From Fusibacter_D sp033549245 (GTDB lineage Bacteria; Bacillota; Clostridia; Peptostreptococcales; Acidaminobacteraceae): 28,799 bases of DNA. Made by a program: the position numbers and the translations under genes. Positions 1 through 8,699 of this stretch are shown here, in pieces. Within the stretch, counting starts at the first letter, position 1, and every line of letters starts with the position of its first letter. Under the pieces are notes generated by a model. That model saw only the letters and a list, made by a program, of their open reading frames with translations. It was not told where the DNA came from and searched no databases. The DNA is taken from positions 1 to 28,799 of the forward strand of contig JAWSUW010000022.1 of assembly GCA_033549245.1 (NCBI GenBank). The letters run 5' to 3'.

Positions 1-133
1 AAAAAGGGCTTTAATTCAGTATTATCAATGCTTTCAACGTATTTTATCTCAAATAAATGTTGTTCAGTATGTGTTTGCCTTAGTGACTTTTTGCAGTAGA
101 ATCAACTATACGTTTTGAAGGAGGATGAAAGGT

Positions 134-270
134 GTGATCATAGAATTGGATATGTACTCTGCTATCCGCCTCCGATATTCTGAAGGCGAATCAATCCGGT
201 CTATTGCACAGAGCCTGGGTATATCCAGACAGACCGTCAAAAAATACTGTGAAGGCAACACACATCCTGA
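134..270 (+). pseudogene. N-terminal remnant of an IS21-type istA transposase
   Basis: The reading frame gives an N-terminal helix-turn-helix (RSIAQSLGISRQTVKKY), the DNA-binding start typical of IstA transposases of the IS21 family. A full IstA has about 400-520 residues; only about 45 are left before the frame runs into the 3' end of the convergent malic enzyme gene. GTG at 134 is the better start, because AAGGAGG (118-124) lies 9 bases upstream of it and directly abuts the ATG at 125. Bases 1-117 would be the left end and leader of the same dead element, but I see no clear terminal repeat. It differs from the IstA of the complete element at 16301-19185, so it belongs to another IS21 subgroup. 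No istB is present. Confidence 0.6.
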
Positions 271-1536
271 TCATGTCGTTCTAATGTATTTTTTATCATT
301 AAAGAAATAATTTGCTTTTTTAATCATTTCCTTGGCGTTTTCCTTGACCCATTCAGGGTTTCTTTCTACCCGTGCCACACCACTGTCCATGGCGGCCTTA
401 GCCACAGCAGAAGCTACTGCCGGTGCCACGCGCTCATCAAAGGGCATGGGAATAATGTAGCCTTCGTTCAGCTCTGCGTCAGGAATAATGGAAGCCAGGG
501 CTTCTGCAGCGGCAAGTTTCATTTCTTCGTTAATGTCTTTCGCCATTACATCGAGAGCACCTCTGAAGACACCGGGGAAGGCCAATACGTTATTGATCTG
601 GTTGGCATAATCAGACCGACCAGTACCAATAACCCGGGCACCAGCTTCCTTGGCCAGTTCAGGGTCAATTTCAGGCACCGGATTAGCCATGGCAAAAATG
701 ATGGCATCCTTGTTCATGCTCTGTACCATTTCCTTTGAAACGATGTTGGCTTCTGAGACACCAATGAACACGTCTGCTGCTTCCATGGCGGCAGCCAAGT
801 CACCCTGTTTCTTGTTCTTATTGGTGGATTCTGCCATTTCCGCTTTGGCCCAGTTCATGCCTTCGCGACCAGGGTAAAGGATGCCCTTTCGATCAAGGAG
901 CAGAATGTTGCCGGCGCCAGCGTTTTGAAGAATCTTGGTGATGGCAACACCCGCAGAACCTGCACCGTTGACAATTATCACCAATTCTTTCATCTTCTTG
1001 CCGGTGATTTTCAGTGAATTAAGCAGGGCTGCCAGTGTGATGATGGCGGTGCCGTGCTGATCGTCATGAAAAATGGGAATGTCCATGGTTTCTTTCAGTT
1101 TACGCTCAATTTCAAAGCAGTTGGGGGCGGTGATGTCTTCCAGGTTTATACCGCCAAAAGTGGGCTCTATTTGCTGTACGATTTCAATGATTTTCTCCGG
1201 ATCCTGGGTATGTACGCAGATGGGGAAAGCGTCTACTCCGCCAAAACATTTGAACAACACTGCTTTTCCTTCCATAACAGGCAAAGAGGCAGGGCCGCCA
1301 ATGTTGCCAAGGCCCAGCACGGCACTACCGTCAGACACCACAGCCACCATGTTGCCTTTGGCTGTGTATAGGTAGATGGTCTCAGGTTTTTCATGTATTT
1401 CTTTGCAAGGTTCTGCCACGCCAGGTGTGTAAGCTAGGCTTAATCCTTCCTTGTCCTTCACCGGCACCTTGCTCATTACTTCCAGTTTACCTTTGTTGTC
1501 CACGTGCAGCTTTAATGCTTCGTCTCTTAATGACAT
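271..1536 (-). CDS. Malic enzyme, NAD(P)-dependent, oxaloacetate-decarboxylating
   Basis: It oxidatively decarboxylates L-malate to pyruvate and CO2, reducing NAD(P). In this 421-residue cytosolic enzyme the N-terminal malic domain carries SLAYTPGVAEPC (substrate tyrosine region) and FHDDQHGTAIITLAAL (metal-binding aspartates). The Rossmann domain has GAGSAGVAITK. ATG at 1536 has GGAGG 6 bases upstream. It is the last gene of the fumarase operon, 40 bases after the beta subunit, so the operon turns fumarate into pyruvate. The C-terminus is odd: after GVARVERNPEWVKENAKEMI there is a lysine/tyrosine-rich tail of about 16 residues, with the stop next to the istA remnant. The IS fragment may have replaced the native 3' end. 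NAD versus NADP preference cannot be read from the sequence. Confidence 0.93.
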   Translation of the reverse strand: MSLRDEALKLHVDNKGKLEVMSKVPVKDKEGLSLAYTPGVAEPCKEIHEKPETIYLYTAKGNMVAVVSDGSAVLGLGNIGGPASLPVMEGKAVLFKCFGGVDAFPICVHTQDPEKIIEIVQQIEPTFGGINLEDITAPNCFEIERKLKETMDIPIFHDDQHGTAIITLAALLNSLKITGKKMKELVIIVNGAGSAGVAITKILQNAGAGNILLLDRKGILYPGREGMNWAKAEMAESTNKNKKQGDLAAAMEAADVFIGVSEANIVSKEMVQSMNKDAIIFAMANPVPEIDPELAKEAGARVIGTGRSDYANQINNVLAFPGVFRGALDVMAKDINEEMKLAAAEALASIIPDAELNEGYIIPMPFDERVAPAVASAVAKAAMDSGVARVERNPEWVKENAKEMIKKANYFFNDKKYIRTT

Positions 1537-1576
1537 GAAACGCCTCCTTGATCATCGTCATTGTGTTTATCTTGTT

Positions 1577-2128
1577 TTATACGATCTGGTACTCTTTTTT
1601 ACCCATTTCATACAGATTGTTGCCTGCTGAATCAATGACCACTGTCACGGGGAAATCTTCCACCGTCAGCTTATAAATAGCTTCTGCCCCCAGGTCTTCA
1701 AAGGCAACCACTTCCGCTTCTTTAATGGCCTTGGCCAGCAGGGCGCCAGCACCGCCAATGGCGGCAAAATAAACGGCATTGGTCTTTATAATAGATTCTA
1801 CCACAAGGGGCTTACGAAGTCCCTTGCCAATCATGCCCTTCATGCCCAGCTCCAACAACTGAGGGGTATAGGCGTCCATTCGTCCGCTGGTTGTGGGGCC
1901 GGCTGAGCCAATAACATACCCTGGTTTTGCCGGGCAGGGACCGACATAATAAATGGTTTCACCCTTTAAGTCCACCGGTAATGGCTTGCCCTGATCCAGC
2001 ATGTCAATCAGCCGTTTGTGTGCAGCGTCACGACCGGTGTAAATGGTGCCACTGAGCATTACCCGGTCACCGACTTTTAAGTCTTTAACAATGTCATCGG
2101 TTAAGGGTGTTGTAATCCTTTTTTCCAT
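1577..2128 (-). CDS. Fumarate hydratase class I, beta subunit (C-terminal domain)
   Basis: This is the small subunit of the two-subunit, oxygen-sensitive iron-sulfur fumarase that interconverts fumarate and malate. The 183 residues match the usual length of the separate beta subunit, which corresponds to the C-terminal part of E. coli FumA. Family motifs are LSGTIYTGRDAAHKRL near the start, GPTTSGRMDAYTP in the middle and GKG in the active-site loop. GGAGGTGTGACCT sits just upstream of the ATG. It follows the alpha subunit after a 22-base gap and precedes malic enzyme by 40 bases, so the three are almost certainly co-transcribed. A two-subunit tartrate dehydratase is the main alternative; the malic enzyme partner favours fumarase. 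Confidence 0.9.
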   Translation of the reverse strand: MEKRITTPLTDDIVKDLKVGDRVMLSGTIYTGRDAAHKRLIDMLDQGKPLPVDLKGETIYYVGPCPAKPGYVIGSAGPTTSGRMDAYTPQLLELGMKGMIGKGLRKPLVVESIIKTNAVYFAAIGGAGALLAKAIKEAEVVAFEDLGAEAIYKLTVEDFPVTVVIDSAGNNLYEMGKKEYQIV

Positions 2129-2150
2129 AGGTCACACCTCCGTGATTCGA

Positions 2151-2996
2151 TTATATAATAACATCCTGGTGTCGAGCTGCATGACATTGGATGTTAACGG
2201 CCACCGGCATACTGGCAATATGAGCCGGGAATGTTTCAATGTGCACCGCCAGGGCGGTTGTTCTGCCGCCAAACCCCTGTGGGCCGATGCCCAGTTTATT
2301 GATAGCTGTTAACAGCTCTTTTTCCACTTGGCTCACATCGGGGTTGGGATGGTGTTCTCCCACCTTGCGCAGCAATGCTTGTTTGGCAATGAGGGTGGTT
2401 TTTTCAATGGTGCCACCAATGCCCACTCCAACAATGATAGGGGGACAAGGATTGGAACCAGCTTTTTCAACGGTTTCCAGTACAAATTGTTTAATACCTT
2501 CAACACCATCAGAAGGGGTGAGCATCTTCAGGGCGCTCATGTTTTCGCTGCCGCCCCCCTTAGGCGCTATGGTCAACTTTATTGTATCTCCAGGTACAAA
2601 GGTGGTATGCACAATGGCGGGGGTGTTGTCGCCTATGTTTTTACGCACTTTAAAAGGATCTTCTACCGTGGATTTACGCAGGTACCCTTCCCGGTAACCC
2701 CGGCGAACCCCTTCGTTAATAGCTTTCATCAGGTCGCCGCCAACCACGTGCACGTCCTGGCCCATTTCAAGGAAAATAACAGCCAAGCCGGTGTCCTGAC
2801 AAATGGGTACGTTGTCGTCCCTGGCAATGTCAGCATTCTTCAAAATATCCTGCAAAATCTCTTTGCCCAGGGGCGATTCTTCTTCATTTGCAGCTTTTTC
2901 CAGTGCTTTCCGCACGTCTGCTGGGAGGAAGTAGTTGGATTCGATACAGAGTTTTTCTGTCTTTTCTATAATTTCGTTAATCCATATAGTCCTCAT
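2151..2996 (-). CDS. Fumarate hydratase class I, alpha subunit
   Basis: This is the large, [4Fe-4S]-binding subunit of the two-part class I fumarase (281 residues, normal for the family). Three cysteines expected to hold the cluster are visible: C66 in VPICQDTG, C184 in SNPCPPIIVGVGIGGT and C271 in NIQCHAARHQ. The fourth iron is left free to bind substrate. I start at ATG 2996, with GGAAGGAG 9 bases upstream; the TTG at 2999 is less likely. It heads the operon alpha - beta - malic enzyme. A labile cluster enzyme fits an anaerobe. Tartrate dehydratase alpha subunits share this fold, so fumarase is inferred partly from the operon. Confidence 0.9.
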   Translation of the reverse strand: MRTIWINEIIEKTEKLCIESNYFLPADVRKALEKAANEEESPLGKEILQDILKNADIARDDNVPICQDTGLAVIFLEMGQDVHVVGGDLMKAINEGVRRGYREGYLRKSTVEDPFKVRKNIGDNTPAIVHTTFVPGDTIKLTIAPKGGGSENMSALKMLTPSDGVEGIKQFVLETVEKAGSNPCPPIIVGVGIGGTIEKTTLIAKQALLRKVGEHHPNPDVSQVEKELLTAINKLGIGPQGFGGRTTALAVHIETFPAHIASMPVAVNIQCHAARHQDVII

Positions 2997-3020
2997 CAAT
3001 TTCTACTCCTTCCAACAGTT

Positions 3021-3048
3021 ATAATAAATTTGATCAATTATTCGCCAA
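3021..3048 (-). promoter_or_regulatory. Candidate promoter of the fumarase-malic enzyme operon
   Basis: On the minus strand, TTGGCG (3043-3048) and TATTAT (3021-3026) are 16 bases apart, about 25 bases before the start of the alpha-subunit gene. This leaves a short leader that contains the ribosome site. The match to the sigma-A consensus is only fair, and the region is AT-rich, so chance is possible. Confidence 0.3.
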
Positions 3049-3528
3049 GAAGTAAATGGCATACCAAATCTCTAATTATAATTATTACCCAAGTCTATAT
3101 GATTCATGCTTGGCTATATTAATGAATAATCTTTCATATTGATCAAAATTTTAGTAAAGTCCTTTCTAAACTATTCCAATTTTAAAAACATCTCGGGTTA
3201 GAAGGTCAAAAATTATATAAACACTAAGATTACAGGCTTATAAAATATAATAGTCTATATTGCTCACTGTAAACCCTGGGTTTGCAGCGAATTTTATTGA
3301 AAATATGCATAACCAGTTCACCTTCAGATTAGAACTCTAATATAAAAGATTTTGCGCAGAACACATAATCTTCACTACTAAATAAATACAAGTTTCCACG
3401 TCGATTAATGAATTGCATGTGCTCCTTACAATTATATGAGATCAATAATACGTTTATGTACTCTAAATGACAGGCTTGACTGTATTAAAATTATATAATA
3501 TTAATTAGATAAACTGATCCAAATTTGG
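3049..3528. other. AT-rich intergenic region with no gene seen
   Basis: About 480 bases separate the ABC-transporter operon, which ends at 3529, from the fumarase operon promoter. I find no convincing ORF, tRNA or strong terminator. The one small symmetry is AAACCC-T-GGGTTT near 3272. The AT-rich character of the downstream island begins here, so one island boundary may lie in this stretch, but no repeat or integration scar is visible. Confidence 0.5.
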
Positions 3529-4239
3529 TCAAAAGTCTACACCTAAGTATGCTTTTCTAACATTATCATTTGCAATAAGATCATTTGATTGTCCTGATAA
3601 AACTATCTGTCCAGTCTCAATTACATAAGAACGCTTCGATATTTCCAACGCAAGATTAGCATTCTGCTCTATTAATAGTATTGAAGTACCTTTGCCATTA
3701 ATTTTCTGTATGATCTCAAATATCTTCTCAACGATTAACGGTGCTAATCCCATTGAAGGCTCATCCAACAATAGCAACTTAGGTTCACTCATCAGCGCTC
3801 TTCCAATAGCAAGCATCTGCTGTTCTCCACCGCTCAAACTTCCTGCTGTTTGCTTTTTGCGTTCATATAGCTTAGGTAATAGCTCATATACTGTATCTAT
3901 ACTCTCTTTGTTTTTGTTCTTGTTCTTAATTAAAAACGCTCCAATTAATAAGTTCTCTTCAACACTCATTTCCGGAAAAACGCGCCTGCCTTCAGGAACA
4001 TGAGCAATACCTAGTTTTGCAACAGCTTCAGACTTCCGCCCAGATATTATTTCTTTGTCATATGAGATAATCCCTGACGTAGGAATAATTAGTCCTGATA
4101 CTGCTTTTAATGTAGTGGTCTTCCCAGCACCATTTGGCCCAATTAATGATACAATTTCTCCATCATTTACATTCAATGAAATTTTGTTTAATATTCGGAT
4201 GTTACCATAATGTGTGACCAAGTCTGATATTTCGAGCAT
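3529..4239 (-). CDS. livF: Branched-chain-amino-acid-type ABC transporter, ATPase 2 (LivF-like)
   Basis: This is a cytoplasmic ATP-hydrolysing subunit of a hydrophobic-amino-acid-type (HAAT) importer. Its 236 residues match LivF. Walker A is GPNGAGKTT, the ABC signature is LSGGEQQM, Walker B is LLLLDEPSMGL, and the switch histidine of LivG-type proteins is replaced by Q in LIEQNA, as is normal for LivF. GGAGG lies 8 bases before the ATG. It is the last gene of the import operon, 130 bases after LivG. Members of this family carry leucine, urea, short amides, aromatic acids and other small carboxylates, so the subunit does not fix the substrate. Confidence 0.92.
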   Translation of the reverse strand: MLEISDLVTHYGNIRILNKISLNVNDGEIVSLIGPNGAGKTTTLKAVSGLIIPTSGIISYDKEIISGRKSEAVAKLGIAHVPEGRRVFPEMSVEENLLIGAFLIKNKNKNKESIDTVYELLPKLYERKKQTAGSLSGGEQQMLAIGRALMSEPKLLLLDEPSMGLAPLIVEKIFEIIQKINGKGTSILLIEQNANLALEISKRSYVIETGQIVLSGQSNDLIANDNVRKAYLGVDF

Positions 4240-4369
4240 ACTTTACCTCCATCCTTGATAGAATGCGATAATTAGCCTAAAATTTCTGTGTATTTTATTT
4301 CTGTTTCTTGCATATTAAATAATCATCCGAAAGTATTAGTGTTGATATACCACAATAGCATTTGTCCTT

Positions 4370-5191
4370 TCAACTATTATTTGCAATGTTATGCTCTTCC
4401 TTTTCAATCACTTTTGGGGTGCCGTTTTTTTTGGTGCCTAGATAAGCTTTAATTACCTCAATATTGCTTTGTATTTCTTTTGGTATACCTTCTGCAATTA
4501 TTTTTCCACTATCTAATACCGTAATGTAATCACTGAGCATCATTGCAAATTTCATGTTGTGTTCAATCAAAACTATTGTTATTCCAAGCTCTCTCACTTT
4601 TATTATCATCTTCATTAGTTCGTCTATTTCTAACGTATTCATGCCTGCTGCAGGTTCATCTAACAGAATAATCCTCGGTTCAGTTGCTAATGCTCTACCT
4701 ATTTCCAAGAGCCTTTGCCCTCCATAACTTAAATTACCTGGATAATCATTTTTTCTGTCTTGAAGTCCTATAAATTCAAGTATTTCATTTGATTTTTGAT
4801 AAATACTATTTTCAATTTTTTTGAAATTTTTGTTTCGAAACAAACTATCCCAAACTCTTATTGGATAATTCATGTTTTGTGCTATAGCGATATTATCAAT
4901 TACCGTCATATCATTGAAAAGCTGCAAGTTTTGAAATGTCCTACTAATCCCCATTGATGCTATTTTATGTGGCTTTATATTTGATATTTCTTTATTCTCG
5001 AATAATATTTTACCAGCAGTAGGTTTATAAATCCCAGTAATTATATTAAACAAAGTTGTTTTGCCAGCACCATTCGGTCCTATTAGGCCCCTTATGCTTC
5101 CTTCCTCCACTTTAATATCTACATTATCTATTGCCTTTAATCCTCCAAATGTACGAGTGACTGATTTAGCTTCTAGTATTATACTACTCAC
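4370..5191 (-). CDS. livG: Branched-chain-amino-acid-type ABC transporter, ATPase 1 (LivG-like)
   Basis: This is the first ATPase subunit of the HAAT importer, 273 residues. Walker A is GPNGAGKTT, the signature is LSYGGQRLLEIG, Walker B is IILLDEPAAGM, and the switch histidine is in LIEHNM. GTG at 5191 overlaps the stop of the LivM gene by 8 bases, which implies translational coupling. The C-terminus carries a short extra charged tail (KKNGTPKVIEKEEHN) beyond the usual LivG end. LivG-like proteins pair with LivF-like ones, and both are present. Confidence 0.92.
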   Translation of the reverse strand: MSSIILEAKSVTRTFGGLKAIDNVDIKVEEGSIRGLIGPNGAGKTTLFNIITGIYKPTAGKILFENKEISNIKPHKIASMGISRTFQNLQLFNDMTVIDNIAIAQNMNYPIRVWDSLFRNKNFKKIENSIYQKSNEILEFIGLQDRKNDYPGNLSYGGQRLLEIGRALATEPRIILLDEPAAGMNTLEIDELMKMIIKVRELGITIVLIEHNMKFAMMLSDYITVLDSGKIIAEGIPKEIQSNIEVIKAYLGTKKNGTPKVIEKEEHNIANNS

Positions 5192-6161
5192 CTACATCAC
5201 CTGCTTTCCGTGTCAGATCACCATTATTAAATACCTTGTTTTTTAATCGATTAATGATTTCAACAAAGCCACCTGGAGAATACAACACAATAATTATTAA
5301 CATCAAAGAATAAACTAGATGCCTCCATTCTCCAATTGATCTTAAATATTCCGGCATAAAAGTCAATATAAGCGCACCAATTATTGTTCCTAACAAACTA
5401 CTTCTTCCTCCGATAACTATAATAGATATAAGTGAAAATGATAGTGTTAAGCTAAACATATCTGGACTAATATAAGTAGAATAATAACTTAGCAGAACAC
5501 CAGCCACTCCAGCAAAAGCGGAGCAGATTGAAAATGCTAATACGTTGCACCATGTTATATTTAGTCCCATAGCCTCAGATGCTATACTACTATCCTTGAT
5601 TGCTCGCCACGCTCTACCAAGAGGGCCTTCTTTAATGTTATAAAATGCAATCATAGCAACAATCGTGATAATCAATACAACAATGTATTGCTTATACATA
5701 GTGTCAGCCTTGAAGCTAAATAAACTGAATGGCCCAATATTAGTTATTCCTAACGGTCCATTAGTTAACCCTCTCAAATTCACTGCCAACAACTGAAATA
5801 TTTGTCCTGCACCAAGCGTTGTCATCGCCAGATACGGACCTTTCAAACGAGCAGCTGGAAGTCCTAAAAAAATCCCCATAATTGCTGGAACAAAAATTCC
5901 TAAGGGTAGTATTACAATAAAGGGTAAACCTAGCTTCGTTGATAGAATTCCCGCTGTATATGCTCCAATTCCAAAGAAGGCGGCATGTCCCAAAGATACT
6001 TGTCCAGATATACCTACAAGGAGATTTAATCCTAATGTTAGAATAATATATATTAAAGCCATAGTTAAAAGGTGCATAAAATATCTGTTTGTAATAAAAA
6101 TAGGCATCACAACAGCAGCCGCTATACCTGCAAATATTGTAGACCTTGGATGAATTCTCAT
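5184..6161 (-). CDS. livM: Branched-chain-amino-acid-type ABC transporter permease (LivM-like)
   Basis: This integral membrane subunit has 325 residues and about eight to ten hydrophobic segments. The family stretch GLNLLVGISGQVSLGHAAFF lies near residues 44-63, and the EAA-like cytoplasmic loop GPLGRAWRAIKDSSIASEAMG marks where it contacts the ATPases. The ATG overlaps the LivH stop in an ATGA (6158-6161), and its own 3' end overlaps LivG by 8 bases, so the permeases and first ATPase form one translational unit. Nothing in it reveals the ligand. Confidence 0.9.
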   Translation of the reverse strand: MRIHPRSTIFAGIAAAVVMPIFITNRYFMHLLTMALIYIILTLGLNLLVGISGQVSLGHAAFFGIGAYTAGILSTKLGLPFIVILPLGIFVPAIMGIFLGLPAARLKGPYLAMTTLGAGQIFQLLAVNLRGLTNGPLGITNIGPFSLFSFKADTMYKQYIVVLIITIVAMIAFYNIKEGPLGRAWRAIKDSSIASEAMGLNITWCNVLAFSICSAFAGVAGVLLSYYSTYISPDMFSLTLSFSLISIIVIGGRSSLLGTIIGALILTFMPEYLRSIGEWRHLVYSLMLIIIVLYSPGGFVEIINRLKNKVFNNGDLTRKAGDVGE

Positions 6162-7033
6162 ACTTTTTCCTCTCCAGACTTAAGAAGTGAGCTAAATCCA
6201 TTGGGAAGCACTATCAAAACAATAATCAGTATAATGAACGTAAGAATATCTTTGTAACCAGATGATATATATATTGCTCCTAGATATTCAATAATACCTA
6301 AGAAATACCCACCAATGAAACCACCGCTAACACTTCCGAGCCCTCCGATTGTCGATGCAAGAAATGCTTTTAATCCATTATACGCACCCATATCTGCTGT
6401 AATGAAATATATCGGACTTATTAGTATACCAGCTGAGGTGGCCAATGCTGTGCTAATCATTAAGGTTAAAGAATCTGTTAAAAATACAGGAACTCCCATT
6501 AACCTAGCAGTATCTCTGTCTTGGGCTGCAGCTCTCATTGCTCTTCCCCATCTAGTATAGGAAAAGAAAAACGTTAGTGTGATAACTAATCCTAAAGAAA
6601 TAATCGATATGTAGACCTGCGCTCGTTGTATAGGATTCCCAAATATATTAAATGGTTCAGATGAAAAAACACCTGGCATTACTAATGGTACTGCACCCCA
6701 AATAATCCGGCATAAATTACGAATAATGATCGCCAGACCTATTGTTATGACCATTGTATCAACCCTGCTTTTTCTTCCCCTTACAGGATTAAGTATAAAC
6801 GCATATACTATGCCAATTATGCATCCAAAAATCATACTAAATAATAATGATGCAAAGTAATTGATCCCCAATAAAACGTTAAAACTATACCCCATGTATG
6901 CACCTAGCATCAAAAGCTCTCCCTGGGAAAAATTTAATACTTTCAGTGCACGCCATATTAACGTATACCCAATAGCTACAAGTGTGTAGATACTTCCCAT
7001 TGCTAACCCGCCAACGATTTGTTGCACTATCAT
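6158..7033 (-). CDS. livH: Branched-chain-amino-acid-type ABC transporter permease (LivH-like)
   Basis: This is the second membrane subunit (291 residues), with multiple hydrophobic helices. The family start IVGGLAMGSIYTLVAIGYT is followed by LNFSQGELLMLGAYM near residues 34-48, and the loop RWGRAMRAAAQDRDTARLMG faces the ATPases. Of two in-frame ATGs (7039 and 7033), 7033 is better: GGGGGG is 6 bases upstream of it but directly touches the first. It lies 267 bases after the binding-protein gene, with a stem-loop between them. Confidence 0.9.
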   Translation of the reverse strand: MIVQQIVGGLAMGSIYTLVAIGYTLIWRALKVLNFSQGELLMLGAYMGYSFNVLLGINYFASLLFSMIFGCIIGIVYAFILNPVRGRKSRVDTMVITIGLAIIIRNLCRIIWGAVPLVMPGVFSSEPFNIFGNPIQRAQVYISIISLGLVITLTFFFSYTRWGRAMRAAAQDRDTARLMGVPVFLTDSLTLMISTALATSAGILISPIYFITADMGAYNGLKAFLASTIGGLGSVSGGFIGGYFLGIIEYLGAIYISSGYKDILTFIILIIVLIVLPNGFSSLLKSGEEKV

Positions 7034-7250
7034 ATGCATCCCCCCAGTGATCGTTATTTATAATTATTATATTATCAATAGATATTTATCTCCAGTTGTT
7101 CATTAGACAATATCTACAATTTTCATTTCCAATTGAAACGTATTTTCCGTTGATTTTAACTCGCAAAAATTTTTAATTAAATTATCTAGATTCTCCATTA
7201 TAGTATGTTTTATATGAAATTTTCCGAAGATCTGGAAGTCATATGTAATC

Positions 7251-7284
7251 CACATAGCTATCGGCAATAACCGACAGCTATGTG
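7251..7284 (-). promoter_or_regulatory. Stem-loop between the binding protein and permease genes
   Basis: CACATAGCT-TCGG pairs with CCGA-AGCTATGTG around a six-base loop, with one mismatch. It lies 23 bases after the binding-protein stop. No run of T follows on the minus strand, so it looks less like a terminator than like an intercistronic stem that protects or partly ends the upstream message. Transport operons often use such stems to make more binding protein than permease. Confidence 0.6.
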
Positions 7285-7306
7285 AAACAGTTCAATGCTT
7301 AATGCT

Positions 7307-8524
7307 TTATTTTACAAGTGTCCATTGGCCATCAACTAGTTGAGAAATATATACCCTTTTGTCAGGAACGCTATGATTTTCACTAAAAGTTATATCTCCA
7401 GTAACACCTTCAAACCCTGAGACACTTGACAGCTGTTGATTAATCATTTCTGGATCTAATGACCTTCCTTCCGCTATAGCTTCAAAGAGCATGGTAGCAG
7501 CGTCATAGGGCTGTGCAGACGTTAAATCAGGAGTATAACCATATTTTTCTTCAAATCTGTTCAAGAACTCAACAACTACTTCATTTTCAGGATCAGGTAA
7601 GAACGTGTTGGTTACAATGACTCCTTCAGAATTTTCACCCGCAAGATCTATAAATGTCTGTCCAGGAATACCACCAGCACCAAGAACTTGCACATCAATA
7701 TTTTGTTGTCTCAGTTGGTTTACTATTAACGCTGCTTCAGTGGCAAGACCCCATATAACTACAGCATCTGGATCGAAGTTTCTGATGTTTACAATTTGGG
7801 CAGTAAAATCTCTGTCCCCAGGGTTATATGATTCAACAAAAGGTTCAACTCCAAGTTCTGCCGCTTTATCAATAAAGGGATCTTTACCCCCAAGACCGTA
7901 ATCGTCATTAGCATGAATCAACGCAATTCGTTCGAAGTTTCTATCAGTTATCGCGTATTCAGCTAAGTTAACCGCTTGTATAGAATCATTTGGAATAGTC
8001 TGGTATATATACTGATTTCCCATGTTCGTTATTGCTGGACTAGATGAGTTTGCTGCAATATGTGGTATTCCATATCTTTCAGATATTGTCATTGCTGCTA
8101 TAGTGCATGAACTTGGTAACGAGCCCATAACCACAGGAACATTATCTTGTGTGATCAATTTTGTTATGGCATTTACAGATTGGGCAGGAACTCCTTCATC
8201 ATCTTCAACAATTACTTCGACCATGCCTCCTAATATACCACCCTGTTCGTTTATCTCATCAGCTGCCATCTTTACACCATCTACAACTCTACGCCCCAAA
8301 TCAGCAGCTGAGCCTGTTATAGGTACAAATAAGCCTACCTTTATTGTCTCGCCATCAAATATCATCCCATCATCTTCAGTTTGCTCTGTCTCAGCTGGTT
8401 GTTCACTTGGTTCTTGTTGGTCGTCTTCCACAGGTGTTGGTGCCCCTCCACATGCACTTGAGATCAACGTTAAAATTAAAAGCATGATCAATAGTATAAG
8501 CTTGCTAGATCTACTTCTTTTCAT
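7307..8524 (-). CDS. Substrate-binding lipoprotein of the HAAT-type importer (LivK-like)
   Basis: This is an extracytoplasmic binding protein anchored by lipid. The N-terminus has a basic start, a hydrophobic core and the lipobox ISSAC with Cys25 as the lipidated residue. A low-complexity acidic linker (PTPVEDDQQEPSEQPAETEQ) follows, then a type I periplasmic-binding fold starting at IKVGLFVPITGSAADLGRRV. Its 405 residues are normal. AAGGAGG precedes the ATG. As the ligand sensor it decides the specificity of the operon's importer. The family includes binders for leucine, urea, amides and aromatic or dicarboxylic acids; I cannot tell which from sequence. Its position amid lyase and amidohydrolase genes suggests a nitrogen-containing carboxylate. 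Confidence 0.9.
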   Translation of the reverse strand: MKRSRSSKLILLIMLLILTLISSACGGAPTPVEDDQQEPSEQPAETEQTEDDGMIFDGETIKVGLFVPITGSAADLGRRVVDGVKMAADEINEQGGILGGMVEVIVEDDEGVPAQSVNAITKLITQDNVPVVMGSLPSSCTIAAMTISERYGIPHIAANSSSPAITNMGNQYIYQTIPNDSIQAVNLAEYAITDRNFERIALIHANDDYGLGGKDPFIDKAAELGVEPFVESYNPGDRDFTAQIVNIRNFDPDAVVIWGLATEAALIVNQLRQQNIDVQVLGAGGIPGQTFIDLAGENSEGVIVTNTFLPDPENEVVVEFLNRFEEKYGYTPDLTSAQPYDAATMLFEAIAEGRSLDPEMINQQLSSVSGFEGVTGDITFSENHSVPDKRVYISQLVDGQWTLVK

Positions 8525-8699
8525 GATGAACCTCCTTATTTCTACTCATCTCTGGTTTGCTTACATAAAGGAACAATAGTTTATCCTGCTTAATAATTAT
8601 TCGACAACCAATCGACCACTTGACAAATATTTAAGGTCAATATTCAGCTCCTTTCACGATTTGTTAGTGTTTGTAAATTTGTACAATCCATCAATAGGA

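Noticed and set aside
650..1375. Three plus-strand open frames inside the malic enzyme gene
   Set aside because: Antisense shadows of a clear enzyme gene, without ribosome sites or motifs.
2328..3122. Long plus-strand frame over the fumarase alpha gene
   Set aside because: Antisense to a gene with intact cluster cysteines; composition looks non-coding and no family is recognisable.
3240..3300. AAACCC-T-GGGTTT as a terminator for the ABC operon
   Set aside because: Six-bp stem with almost no loop, no T-run, and more than 230 bases after the last gene.
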